Below, piece by piece: positions 1-11,140 of a stretch of 64,000 bases of DNA. Numbering within the stretch: position 1 is the first letter of the stretch; every line of letters begins with the position of its first letter. Source of the stretch: Niebla homalea (lineage: Eukaryota > Ascomycota > Lecanoromycetes > Lecanorales > Ramalinaceae). The notes under the pieces are model-generated. The model made no database searches and had not been told where the DNA came from. It worked only from the letters and a program-made list of their open reading frames with translations. The DNA lies in NCBI GenBank assembly GCA_019925105.1, contig JAHGAU010000034.1, positions 372,001 through 436,000 on the forward strand, given 5' to 3'. The position numbers and the translations under genes were made by a program.

Positions 1-168
1 AGAGGGAATAAATGATGTCACGGCTGGACGCGCAGTCAAGCGCGTCGTCAATGACTTTAGCATCTTCTGATGAACAATTTCCAACATCAGTCCTTGCTCG
101 AATTACCCCATTCTTTGTAATCATCTTCCCACTTGCATTCCCCAGCTCAAATTGTTCTTGGATCGATA

Positions 169-1703
169 ATGCCCCAACGTCGCTCCCACTTCCCCGGCTC
201 TTCTTCCAATGCCACCCCTGCTAAGCGCGCCCTCTCACCACCACCCTCGACGATAACCCCACCATCTCGTCAATCCAAGCGTCTCAAGTCCTCTCCTCTC
301 GCTGCCTCTATCACAAAGACGACCCCAAAGAAAAGTCCCTACTTTGAACAACCTACCGACACCGAGCCCGAATCCGAGATCGAAGCCGAAGAATCCGGGT
401 ACGAGGATGAAGATGCCAGCGTTGTTCCAACATCCGCATCCTCAGCCTCAGAAGCCGAAAGCGAATACTTCTCTGCAGAAGACACCAAACCAAACAGAAA
501 AGGTCCCCGTGGCCGCAAACCCGGCAGCGCAAAAGCCACCCCCAACGGCCTCATCGTGAAGGGCAAAGCGGGCCAAGAGCTCTGGCGGCCCGGCGTGAAA
601 GTGGACACGGAGGCCGGCGAAGCTGTCTTCATCCCCCTTCCCAAAGCGCGCGCGCCTGGCAAGACGCCGTACTCTCCGTCAAGCATCCATCCCAACACGC
701 TGCTGTTCCTGGGTGACCTTCGCAAGAACAACGATCGCGAGTGGCTCAAGATGCACGATGCCGACTATAGGCAGTCGAAGAAGGATTGGGATGAATTCGT
801 CGAGACTTTGACGGAGAAGATCATCGAGAAGGATGATACTATACCGGAGCTGCCAGCCAAGGACTTGACATTCAGGATTTATAGGGACATTAGGTTCAGT
901 CCGGATCCGACACCGTATAAGTCGCACTTCTCGGCAGCGTGGAGTCGTACGGGGAGGAAGGGCCCGTATGCTGGATACTACGTGCAGATTCAGCCCGGTG
1001 ACAGCTTCTTTGGGGCAGGGGTGTGGCACCCGGAAGCAGCGCCGTTGGCGTTACTGAGAAAAAATGTGGACAAGAAGAGTGCGGCTTTGAAGCAGGTGCT
1101 CAAGGATGATAGAATGAGGAAGGAATTTTTGGGCGGGTGTGAGAAGAAAGATGAAAGCGTGGTCAAGAAGTTCGTCGCTATCAACGCGGAGAATGCATTG
1201 AAGACGAAGCCAAGAGTGGGTAATGAATTTCTTCTGCAAATACCCCCAAGTGCTTCATATAAGACATTCCGCGTCATAGCAGCAGTAGCTGACACTTCTT
1301 GCGAACAGGACTATGAAGCCACACATCCTGACATCGCTCTCTTACGATTGCGGAATTACACCATCGGCAAAAAACTCAAGGACGACGAAGTGCTAGGCAA
1401 GGGATCATTGGGTAGGATCTCGGATCTGATAGGGGTGTTGACGCCTTTTGTAAGTCATGCCTGTCATCAATATTGAAGAAATCCATACATGGCTTTAGCA
1501 TGATCTTCGATTCGCTGACGATTGCCCGGATCCAGGTGACATACTTGAACAGTGTAGTAATGCCAGACGATGCCGAAGACAGCTCTTCTTCTGATGATGA
1601 CGGCGAAGATGACGAAGATGAAAGCGAAGATGGCGGAGCAGCAAATGCCGAGAATGGAGTCAGCAGCGGTGAAGAATCTGATGCAGAAAGCGAGGGCCAA
1701 TAG
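169..1703 (+). CDS. DUF2461 (TIGR02453 family) protein
   Basis: Two exons, 169-1449 and 1536-1703, joined in phase 0 across a GTAAGT...CCAG intron; 482 aa. An in-frame ATG at 133 would add 12 residues, but the ATG at 169 gives the more typical basic start (MPQRRSHF). Residues 1-150 are low-complexity: Ser/Pro/Lys-rich, then an acidic Glu/Asp/Ser tract. The conserved DUF2461 domain occupies roughly residues 160-390, with the family signatures LLFLGDLRKNNDREW, FRIYRDIRFSPD, PYKSHFSAAW, GYYVQI and a WHPE segment. The C-terminal exon is an acidic Asp/Glu/Ser tail. DUF2461 proteins are widespread in bacteria and fungi, with no settled biochemical function; nuclear localisation is only a guess from the charged flanks. 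The family call is firm; the exact start is less so. Confidence 0.9.
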
Positions 1704-2028
1704 CATTCAGGTAATGATAAGCACCTATCAGTGATTGGATATATTAGCCATTGCATGATGTCCAGGCTAGCATGTTTAACCAAAGCATTCTAACACCCTC
1801 ACCTGCCCTGTTCTTAGGTAACATCATCACGCAATGCCAAATTGTCTCCGCGTACAAGATCATCATCACAATGCACGCCCAACTCCCCACCTCCCTCCCA
1901 GAATCCTGCCTGTCCCACTGCATCCAACAAACCAACCTCCATGCATAACTCTCCCACTCCCTTCATCAACCCACTCCCTCTCCCCGTTCCTTCCCTTCAC
2001 CCCTCCCAGATCCTCATCCGCTTAAACC
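1704..2028. other. Short intergenic stretch between convergent genes, C/T-rich
   Basis: This separates the ends of two convergent genes. From about 1860 to 2150 the plus strand is strikingly pyrimidine-rich (runs of CCC, CTCC, CCCCT), continuing into the 3' end of the minus-strand gene. Open frames seen here on the plus strand are composition artefacts (Pro/Ser/Thr only). No other feature recognised. Confidence 0.5.
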
Positions 2029-3711
2029 TCAACCCCTCCACCTCCCCCTCCAAATCCCCATCCCCATCCTTCCCTTCTTCCCCCCGCCCTCCCAGATCCT
2101 CAACCGCTTGAACCCCAACCCCTCCACCTCCCACTTCAGATCCCTACTACCCTTCCCTTCTTGCCCCCCATTCTCAACGTCAACCATCTTCCTCTTCTTG
2201 CCCTTCCCCCCTCCAGCAGGAGCCTTACTACCTTCCGCCTCCACCACCGCTTTCCTCTTCCCGGCCGCACCACGCATCTGCTGATGTGCTTCTTCCGCCG
2301 ATGCCCTGGTATCGTCTTGTTCTCGCTCTGCAGATATCTCCGCACCTACCATCCCCCCAACCCAGGCGAATAAATCAGCAATCAATAATAATAATTACAA
2401 TAACAACCTCGGGGCGGGGGTGTGGGGTAAGGTAGTCAAGCCAACAAACCGACCAACCAACCAACCAACCACCCGCCGAGCCAGCCCAAAGCCAGCAAGG
2501 GGGGGAAAAGGGGGGAATGAAAAACCTACGACGCCTCGCCTTAGCCCCCCGCTTCCTCTCCTTCCTCGCGCGCTTGCAGTCGACCTTGCGGGAGTGGCGG
2601 TGCCGGTCCTGCGCTTTCCAGTCCTCGGCGAGGGTGGTGAGGCCTGGGAGGAGGGGGTTGCTGTCGTCTCGTTGCTTCTTCTTCTTGTTTTTCTTCTTGT
2701 TCTTCTTGGGGGAGGTGGGGACACGAATACCACCCTCGATGGTTGTCTTTGCTGCTGCAGCAGCAGCGGTGCGGTTGTCCTTGTCAAGTATGATGGCGGC
2801 GGTGGTGTCGGGTGAGGAGGAGGATGCGCGGCTGCGGCTGCTGCTGGGGGGATCGATTTCCATGTGTTGTTGTTGTTGTTGTTGTCGTTGGCGGAAAGAC
2901 CGCTCACGTTGGTCCGCCTTTCTGGCTTTCCGCCGGGCATTCCTGGCGCGGCGCCATTCGGAGATGGGGATGGCTTGGCCGTCTATGATCTTGAAGTCTT
3001 TCCGGATGGGGCGTTGCGGGTGCGTGGGGCCTGTGATAGCAGGAGGTATGGCTGTGGGGATGTTGGGCGGGAGTGAGTCTATGGGCGTCGTCGAGGGATG
3101 GAAGACGGTGGTATCGTTAATGATTCTAGGCTTAACGTCCATTGGTGCCTCCTCGTTCTGTCGAGCGTCGCAGCGCTCTTTGTAGCGGAGGCGTTTAAGC
3201 GCTTTTCTGTTGAGAGGCTTATCGTTGAGCCACTGGGGTTTGATCTCTTCTTCTGAGGATTCGGACTGGCGGATTCTAGGGTTTTTGATATTGGTGGATC
3301 CTTTGAATCGCATGCTGGTGGAAGTGACTGCCTTCTTCATAGCGGTCGCGCGTTCCGCTTCTAGAGGAGGAGAGGGTGTCAGCAGAGTTTGCTGGTGAGT
3401 ATAGGCCAGCTACAAGGAGGTGAGGGGCGTGTGCCTTCAGCTTGTTCTGCCTTGACACGATCCCTGCGCTCGATGCGTTCACGCCTTCCTGCGTTGACTC
3501 GATGGATCTTTTCGCGCTCTTCTTCTGTGCAGGTGCCGGCACCCTGATCGGCGTCGTTGGAGGACTCTGCGAGATCCATCGCCACGCTTACACAATCATC
3601 CTCCGTGGTCAGGGCGGCGTAAGCTTCGTCTTTGATGGCAATGGTATCGCTGGCAGCAGCCACGGCTTCCGCACTGACATGCTCCAGTGTTTGACTGCGC
3701 TCCACCTCCAT
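2029..3711 (-). CDS. Basic low-complexity protein, function unknown
   Basis: Three exons on the minus strand: 3711-3414, 3357-2530 and 2345-2029, about 480 aa. Intron 2 (2529-2346) has a strong GTAGGT donor, and its TAG acceptor joins in phase (R|AEISAEREQDD). Intron 1 has a tandem TAG-AAG acceptor. Use of the first AG creates a TAA stop across the junction, while the second AG (exon start 3357) keeps the frame. The protein is Lys/Arg/Glu/Gln-rich throughout: helical charged stretches near residues 60-95, a segment reading ISEWRRARNARRKARK, a Gln run encoded by a CAA/CAG microsatellite near 2868-2886, an Ala run, and KKNKKKNKKKK and GKGKKRK basic clusters that would act as nuclear signals. 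No catalytic domain is recognised. I infer a nuclear or nucleolar accessory protein. The last about 30 codons may not be the true end. Confidence 0.55.
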
Positions 3712-4487
3712 TCTTCCGTCTGTAGGAATGTTAGTCGTGAGTGTCAGGTGGACTGGGATTGTGAGAAAGAGGTGAAATGGGGGAGAGCGGCATGGTGCAA
3801 AAAGGTTGGCAAGCAGAGTAGCCCTATCGCGTCATATGTGTTGTAGACTAAAAGAGACTAGATAATCGGGATCCAAAAGTTGTAATAATGGGGTTTGAGG
3901 CTTGTTGTCAACGATACTAAGGCAGGATAGACATGGTATATGCGTTCCTTTGTAGGTAAGTCGGGATGGCTTGATAATCAAATTGGCCAGCAACGACTAC
4001 GCAACACTTCAACTCATTTCGAAGAAAGCAAAAAATACAGAAATGCTCACAGGTGGGTTTGAACCATGCATGGTTCCAAAAAAAAATAAAAATGATGGGG
4101 CAACAACCCAACACCCCGACTCGGACTCCATGTCCTAGCTGGATTGGTTGGGAGGTCTAGCGCTGATGCGAAAAGCCAGAAGACTTACGCACATGGCGAT
4201 GTTGACTCAACTTTAAAATAAATATATATACCTCTGTTTTGACCAGGGCGAAGTGTTGCCAAGCCAAGATTGCCAAATATCAACAAGCTTGTTGTCGTAT
4301 GGTTCTCTTCCTCTTTCTTCACCTATGCATCAGAATCACGTTTTTTGTCCTGACTCAACCACCATAATCAAACCTGCTTCAAGGCTCAATTACTGTCTCA
4401 GACCGTACATATAATTCACGTTGCTTCCTCTACTTACACCCTGAACTCTCTTTCACTTTGTCCTCTGTATTCACACGTACATTTACA
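3712..4487. other. Intergenic, divergent promoters
   Basis: About 775 bp between the starts of a minus-strand and a plus-str gene, so it should hold both promoters. There is an A-run near 4078-4093 and an AT-rich TAAAATAAATATATATA stretch near 4213-4231. No gene, tRNA or repeat is supported here. Confidence 0.5.
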
Positions 4488-5222
4488 ATGGCTCGTGCGC
4501 AAAGCAACAAGCCTACTGCCCCCCGCAGATCCGGTAGATACCAGGCCAAGTCTGCGGCGGCAGCAGAGAAGCATCGTGTCCGGAAACACATCCAATGCGT
4601 CAAGCATAACCAGCGCAAGAAGCGCAACAAGGCGCGAGGCGCTGATGCCCGTGAGTGTCCCGCCTTGCAGGCCGCGACGAGCAACCAAACGCGTCCGCGA
4701 TTTGCTGAATGATATTGATTCGCGATTGCAGTACGTCGACTTCAAGCTGGAGAAGTGCTGAGCGATTCCAGCCTGCTCAGCGCCGAAAGTGAGTCTCACC
4801 TTGCATACTCCGTATGTTGACGGCACTTTTTGCCTCGCACTGTAAAGCTTCTCTTCGGAGTGTACTCACATCTCATCTTGACAGTCTACAAAGCCGCCCA
4901 CCCCACTGCCCCTGCTGTCCTGGCTGGCGCCATCGCGCACCCATCCACCCGCGACGCCGCCACCTCCACCAACGACCTCGCCGCCTTCACCGGCACCATC
5001 GGCCCCTCCGACCGCGAGGTCAGCCCTGTCCCAACCGCGGCCGACGAGCCGTACGTTCCCTACATTTACGACCCCCTCGAGCACGCCACAACGCCCGAGG
5101 AGCGCGCCGCCATCTTGTGGTCCCGCAAGATGTTTGAAGTAGAAAAGGTGGTGCTGTGCGTTGGAATCGGTGCTGCGGCGGTATATAACGTGTTGTTTCA
5201 CGCGGGATACATCAAATTTTGA
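4488..5222 (+). CDS. Small protein with C-terminal membrane segment, function unknown
   Basis: Three exons, 4488-4650, 4732-4788 and 4885-5222, all joining in phase 1 with GTGAGT donors; 185 aa. The ATG at 4488 (context ACAATGG) is preferred over an upstream in-frame ATG because it starts the basic segment directly. Residues 1-55 are strongly basic (Arg/Lys/Ala), the middle is Ala/Thr/Pro-rich, and residues about 135-165 carry an acidic EHATTPEERAAILW helix. The last 22 residues form one hydrophobic segment (VVLCVGIGAAAVYNVLF) ending close to the C-terminus. That layout fits a tail-anchored or single-pass membrane protein facing the cytosol. No family recognised. Phase agreement at both introns and a clean stop support a real gene. 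Confidence 0.6.
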
Positions 5223-7591
5223 TGGACTTCGGGCAAGTTGAAGAATCCGGGAACAAGAATCGAAGGGGCTTGTATTATAGGAGGAGAAGAAGGGGGGGGG
5301 AGGCATGTGGTGTATTAAGAGCAAGAACGAGATGAATCATGCCTGTCTTATGCCGAACCGATCCCAATTCTGATGTGATTAATGTCTCAATGTTTTATAC
5401 TGAGATACTCCATCGCTGAAGGGATGGCTTGAATGCTGGAGTGATGCAGAAGTATCTATGCCAGAGCACTGACGTTGAGGCATTGATGCTTATGTAAGCG
5501 GCGCCGTCGGTGTAAAAGCCTCACATCCGCAATTTAGCGCATTTGCAAATCACCCATATTCATTCAAGATGGAGAGCTTATTCACGATTGAGCTGTCTAA
5601 TCTATGAAGCTTTAAACGATTCATGAGTACACGTCGCTGCTTTTGAGTACTGCAAGAGCCCCCATAATGCATGAGCCTTGCAGAACCTCGCTGCCGTCGC
5701 CATCTTACACCAACATTATTACCCTCGCGCCTACGTTACCACTCTTGCCACCACCCGCATTACCATCCTTCCCACCACCCTCGTCGCCACCCTTGTGGTA
5801 ACTCCACAGTCGCCATACCACTGTAGGTAAGTGAAAACGATAGTGAGGTACCGGTGGGGCTACCCGTGAAGCAGTCTAAGGACGACGTGATTGACGAAGT
5901 GGTGACGAGGGTGAAGGTGGCGACGAGAGTGAGGGTGGGAGAAAGTGGAGCTCCAGCAGGCTGCACTTTGCAGTGGAAGATCCCCGCTGCCCCAGAGCGG
6001 CGACGAGCTAGATCAGGACGTGCACAACCGGTCTATATACCACGTCTCGTTCATGAACGAGATGCGTGGATACATGGTTCATAAATAGCTCGCTCGGTCA
6101 TGAACAGGTCATAAATTGGCCGATCTCTATGACAGAGACCGGAAACCTCACATTCCCAGTGTAGCGCTTCGAGAGAAGCAATCGCAGTTTCTGACCTCTG
6201 TACGCTTCACTTAGGTCTGCATTCGGTTCTGCACTCGATTGCGCCTGATGTAACCTTTACTCTCCAATACTTGAACGCAATGAGAGATTTTGCAATTGCA
6301 TCGGAGGGCTCATCGAATTGCGCAACACGCGATGCTCATGCATCAGACGGAACCGTTGCAGTCCATAATCCCGTGTGCTTGGTCCAAGGCTGGCATTCGG
6401 ACTCGCTGTAATCTTCAGCCTGGAGCTTTTTCCCACCGAATCATGCGAAGCCTCCGTGGCGGGGAGGGAGCGCAAAGGGTATGACAAACATTTGTATGAT
6501 TTTCCTGGCCCTTATAACTGCATCTCTTTCTCGAAGAACTTGCGTCTCCAACGAACCGCATGGGAGCTTGGAAGCATTGTGAAACACGTGTCGTGACAGG
6601 CGCATGGAACGCGGCGATGTATATTGGCCAAGAGAGGCGGTGGCCAGGCATGGCCGGTGAGGAGAGGGGAGATACATGAGGGAGGCGGGGGCGAAGGTTC
6701 ACTTCTCGTGGCGATGCATTGACTGAGGTCTTCGGGTCTGAAGAGGTAATTTTTCAATAGCAGGGAGGGCTAGAGCCTAGCAGAGCCTTGTATATCAATG
6801 AGCGCGAAGGTCGCAACATGAAGCAGGGTATTCGGTATCTGTAATGTCACATGAGGTGCGAAAGCGTGAAGGTTTATTGAAAGCTTGTACAGATACTCTG
6901 GAGTACTTTCAACTACTTCTCGAGGTTCCCGGAGCAAATCCTCATCTCTCCATATAATACGCTTGGAATGGATCGAGTAGACGGGGAAGTTTTGCTTGCT
7001 TCATCGTTTTGAGCTGCCAGCATTGCTCATGCATCTGGCGTGGGCCACGCCCGTCCCAAGTCCTGGCTATCCGGGATAGGAGCACCTTAGGAAGCTTATG
7101 GCGACGTAATGGAGCCTGATGTAGAGGTCCTTTACACAGTCCAGACACATGTCGATGCCATCAAGCCGCGATGACGATGGTGGAAGAGCTTTGTACTCCG
7201 ATTCGAGCAGGTCCCTGTTCGATAAAGCCTGAATACTCACCAGCCACATCTCACCAAGCTGTATTGAGTGTAGCAGAGCCACGCTAATGCAGCATCGTAT
7301 ATTTACAAGCCAATGAAATCCTCTGCTCACCAGCTCCGTAGAAGCGCTCCAATCAACTTCCACCTCAACGCTGACCAGGCAGACTGCGGTGCAAGAGCCT
7401 CACCTCTTGGGGTGGAGAGTCAGGCGTGAACTTATTAACGTAGGTTCGCCCCCCCAATTCCTCGCTCACCCAGCTGGAATTGATCCGCTTTACGCCGCCC
7501 CCTTCTCCGGCCTTACATCCTATCGGTCTTTTAAACGCAACCAAGCTTGCTTGCGGCCTGACTGTACCTATTTTTCGACGTGGCCTCAGAG
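5223..7591. other. Gene-poor intergenic region with inverted repeats
   Basis: About 2.4 kb without a supportable gene. The open frames are short, without convincing splice extension. The stretch 6040-6170 holds a perfect 18-bp palindrome and several copies of a CATAAAT/TCATGAAC-like word (separate entry). The rest is unremarkable. Confidence 0.5.
6045..6062. repeat. Perfect 18-bp palindrome with flanking direct repeats
   Basis: Sequence TCTCGTTCATGAACGAGA is identical to its reverse complement. Within the next 110 bp the related words GGTTCATAAAT, GGTCATGAACAGG and GGTCATAAATTGG recur, followed by an imperfect stem (CCGATCTC...GAGACCGG, one mismatch). The arrangement resembles a dimeric-factor binding site or a decayed terminal repeat. 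There is no adjacent gene to decide between these. Confidence 0.45.
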
Positions 7592-8074
7592 ATGTCGACA
7601 TATGTTCCACAGCGGCGGCACACAGGCACGGTGTATGCAGCCACTAGCTTCCTAAAGCGATCCAGGACAGCGCCGGCAGACCAAGGCTCCCTTACGCAGC
7701 AAGTCATATCAGCCTATCGTCTAGACTGGGAGAAGTTGAAGGGCTTCTTGCTACAAAAATTCCCTCGTGATAAGCATCCTGAGCTCAGACTCGATAGACG
7801 CCGAGTAAGTACTATCCTTAGACGTTGCTGTCATCTGTTGGGTTGACACGCGCTGCTCATCAAACAGATCAATGATGACAAGTATGTCGTGATGCTGCCT
7901 GAAGCATTGAAGTCCGTATGTGACCCATTATCCTCTGCGTGGCGCGTGGCGCATGGCGGGCGCGCATGACTGTGTACTTGACTCACCATCAATCAGGATG
8001 ACTTGATCCATATCGACGAGGATTTGCGTGACAAGAAGCAGTTGAACATGGACCAATCTGATGAGGAGACGTAG
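7592..8074 (+). CDS. Small orphan protein, function unknown
   Basis: Three exons, 7592-7804, 7868-7915 and 7997-8074, all phase 0 with GTAAGT or GTATGT donors and CAG acceptors; 112 aa. The start is the ATG at 7592 (MSTYVPQRRHTG). Residues 30-70 form an amphipathic helical stretch (QQVISAYRLDWEKLKGFLL), and the last 35 residues are highly acidic (DDLIHIDEDLRDKK). There is no signal peptide, membrane segment or recognised domain. It lies 458 bp upstream of, and co-oriented with, the CorA-like gene. The clean three-exon structure with consensus splice sites is the evidence that it is a gene rather than noise. Function is not inferred. Confidence 0.6.
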
Positions 8075-8532
8075 TCAACGAACAGAGGGGCCTTGTTATT
8101 TACGTGGGCTGATTTGACGATTGGCGGGGCGTTGCGGGGTTGACTTGGGGGCATACTCTTCGCAAAATATGTAATCTATACAGGACTACGGATCCATAGT
8201 CAGAGCCTCATCAGAAGGCATCTACCTGGCCTGAGACCAAGCTTTGACCCCTTCGTAGTCTGTACCACTCTGCTGGTATTCAAAATTAGGTTCTTCCGTG
8301 CCCAGCCCGCCAGTGCGGCCAGTCGCCCTCGCAATCCTAAAATCTGGTAGGCTGTGCCTGCGGTGTGCTGGTGGCCCGTGTCATCGGGCTCTCCTTTAGG
8401 CGACAAGGCTAATCGTGAGGCAGACAGCTTCCCCTTTTATGTCCCGCATGCCTCAACTTCAAATAAGCATGACATCCACCGATATGATGCCTCTGTATCG
8501 TTCCATCCATTCTGTTCGAGGGCAGTAGGAGT
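8075..8532. other. Intergenic, promoter of CorA-like gene
   Basis: 458 bp between two co-oriented genes. No coding frame, repeat or obvious TATA element recognised. Confidence 0.4.
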
Positions 8533-10260
8533 ATGGGTCTGCAGCTACCAGCGGACTTTATCGCGTCCTATAAAGACTTTATTTCATACCCCGAGAATTC
8601 CCTTGTCAAGAACACTTATCCAGGAGCTTTGAGAACTCAGAGATTACGCTTAGAAGACGGAGAACGAAAGCTCTTCGTCGTCCAAAAGCAAGCGAACGTA
8701 CATGTGCCGTTTAGAGACCTGGATACCAATGGACAGAGTACGTCGCATTCATCAATAGCAATGGTGTCGAGAATACTAACGTGGCTTTAGCATTTGTCAA
8801 ACATAAAGTTCGTAATGATGACGAGCTTCAGGACTGGCTCGGCGATCGCTCGAGGTCACACCCAACGAAGTTTGCAACGAAGAGGGATCCAAAATGTCGC
8901 TTCATGTAGGTGATTCCCTACTGCTCAATTTTTATTGTTTGGCGCTGACATTCGAGGCTGGTAGATTTTTCCACAGTGACAACTCAATGGCTCAGCTGCA
9001 CATCACGCGCAAGATGTTTGCTCGAACGCTCAGCTACCACCAGGTCATGCCATCATACCTGGACTTCACCGCCGTTTTCGGCATCCACAATCACACTAGG
9101 GAGCCCAGATTTAGTGGTTTTCGCGATCAAACGCTGTTCTCCGGCCCGTCGAAGACGAAAGTAGATAGTCTAGGGAGGAGTGGTAAATCGTTCCAGCTTT
9201 GCTACAATCTCAAGGCTGTTGGAACGTGGTCTGACGCGAGCACTGGTACTCTGGTACCCAAATCCGAGAATTGGTCCATTCGGCAAGGAGCGTTTCATCA
9301 TCAATTTGATGTGGTCAACGGTAACTCGTTGTGGATTATCACAAGAGCGGGTCTTGATATCAAGGAGCGTGTCGAAAGCGTCACGGGTAAGTATGGCAAT
9401 GAGGAGGATAAGAGTTTTGGTACCCCGGAAGAATGTCTGAGATCGACATTCGCGATCCATCTACTACTCTGTCACTGGGCGACTGAGAGGTGGAGAGAAT
9501 ATTTCCAGTGGCTCGAAGACAAGATCGAAGAAGCTGTAAGTCTTAAATGTACCACTCGCAAGGGCCAAATCTGACGATCCCATCACAGACATACCTGGTC
9601 GTATACGGCCCACAGAATCTAGGCGATTCGAAACAAATCTATTCACCCGCTCAACTCAAAAAGGCGCAATCACTCGAAGAAAGTACCAATGAAGCCGTCA
9701 TGGTACTCGAGGGCAACTCTGACATCTTGTCATCCCTGAAGCGCTTTTATGAGGGCTTAGGGACTAATGATCGCTTTCCACTAAAGTCTTCTGCAGGGGA
9801 GGAGCTTGCATCCTTCGCCAACCAGCTCGACAGCTTCATCTACGACTCAAAACTGCAGATTGCAAGGGGGCAACTCCTTGCAAAGATCGTGTCGGCACGA
9901 AAGGCCATCATATTACAGCATCTTCAGAGTCAAGCCACAGAGCAAATGCAGCAATTGACAGTCAGCATGCAAAGAGACTCTACCACCGTCCGTATTATCG
10001 GACTTACAACTTTTTTGTATCTTCCTGGAACATTTGTTTCGACTTTCTTCAGCACTGATGTCGTGAAATACCAGGATCAGAACGGGAATGGTGCAATAGC
10101 CAGCCCCACTGGATCCTACTCCAGACTGGCACTTGATCGATGGCTACAGGTGACTCTGCCTCTAACACTGCTTACCTTTATTGGGGCGGGACTATGGTTC
10201 TGGGTCGTCGATCGTAGGAACAAGAGGCAGACTATTCTACCATATACGGAGGAGAAGTAG
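8533..10260 (+). CDS. CorA-like transporter-domain membrane protein
   Basis: Four exons, 8533-8737, 8791-8905, 8965-9535 and 9589-10260; all junctions keep phase; 520 aa. The N-terminal half matches the fungal 'CorA-like transporter domain' group, including the hallmark DPKCRFI...FFHSDNS, ITRKMFARTLSYHQVMP and SYLDFTAVFG segments near residues 110-150. The C-terminal part has a long helical region (SARKAIILQHLQSQATEQM) leading into two membrane helices at about 431-454 and 482-504, the topology of CorA channels. The first helix ends in FVSTFFSTDVV, where true CorA Mg2+ channels have the GMN motif, so Mg2+ transport is doubtful. Such proteins are multiplied in Pezizomycotina and their role is unknown. 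It lies between an orphan gene and the kinase-vWA gene, same strand. Confidence 0.8.
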
Positions 10261-11140
10261 AAGTTAGAGATAAGAAACTTTTACTTTCCCACCAGCCCTT
10301 GCAAAGCCGCTGCTGGACAGCTCTTTAAGGCGTCTCTGGCGCTTTCGACCCCAGACTCTCCTATGTAGTCCCATAACGTAGCCGTCGGACATTTGTGAAG
10401 AAGCCGCGAAGGAATGGGCTTGGCATCTCAAGGCCCGTCTCGTGCATCAAAGATACAAATCTGCGATTGCCCTACTGTTCGTCCCCATGGAGCATGCCTC
10501 GATTGAAGGCTTGCTCTTTCCAAAGATAGCAGTAGCCAGGATTTGTTTGCCCGGTCTGTGTGCTGAATCGAGGCTCTTAGGAAGAGTGCCCCCATGACCC
10601 GGGGATCAAGGAGTTTGCTGATTGGGAAATTAGCGACTGCTGCACACTGTGGGACCCAAGGTGAGCGAAGTCATTGGCTCAGTACTTGAAGAGCCTTCGT
10701 TCAGCGCCCGTTCCACCATGGTCAATTCGACACTCTCGACTTCCTCAAGGTACGATAAGAAAGTCTACTGACGCGCGATGGGATGTGGCTGTGCGATTGG
10801 GTCGCTAAGCAATCCAGAGCGATCGCCACAACAGGAAGGCGCTACAGGCGGGACCTCAGATACTTTCCCCGCCGTCCTCCGTAGCGTCGCAGTCTAGATT
10901 CGGTGACGGGGTCGTAAGGCTAGGAATATGAGCTCCTGCCTCATGCACGATTTCTTCATTCTTTGATGCCTTTTTTTCAAACACTGCTCACATATATCCC
11001 AATCACATCGTCGTTAGTCCGTCTACCTATACCTATTTGCACCTTTTGCTTCTGCATCGTAACGTTTTTGCATCTCTTATATATATATACTGAGGGTCAG
11101 GTGCCCCCACCTGTGGGCCTATCCCTGCCTTATTCACGTC
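10261..11140. other. Intergenic, promoter of kinase-vWA gene
   Basis: 880 bp without a supported gene. The only recognisable element is the TATA-like run near the 3' end (separate entry). Confidence 0.5.
11078..11089 (+). promoter_or_regulatory. TATA-like element
   Basis: TATATATATATA lies 51-62 bp upstream of the kinase-vWA start codon, within a C/T-rich stretch typical of fungal core promoters. Whether it is used is inferred from position only. Confidence 0.4.

Noticed and set aside
4020..4080. tRNA-like B-box word (GGTTCAAACCC, minus strand, 4055-4065)
   Set aside because: Flanking bases do not form a T-stem, and no A-box or acceptor stem is found at the right distance.
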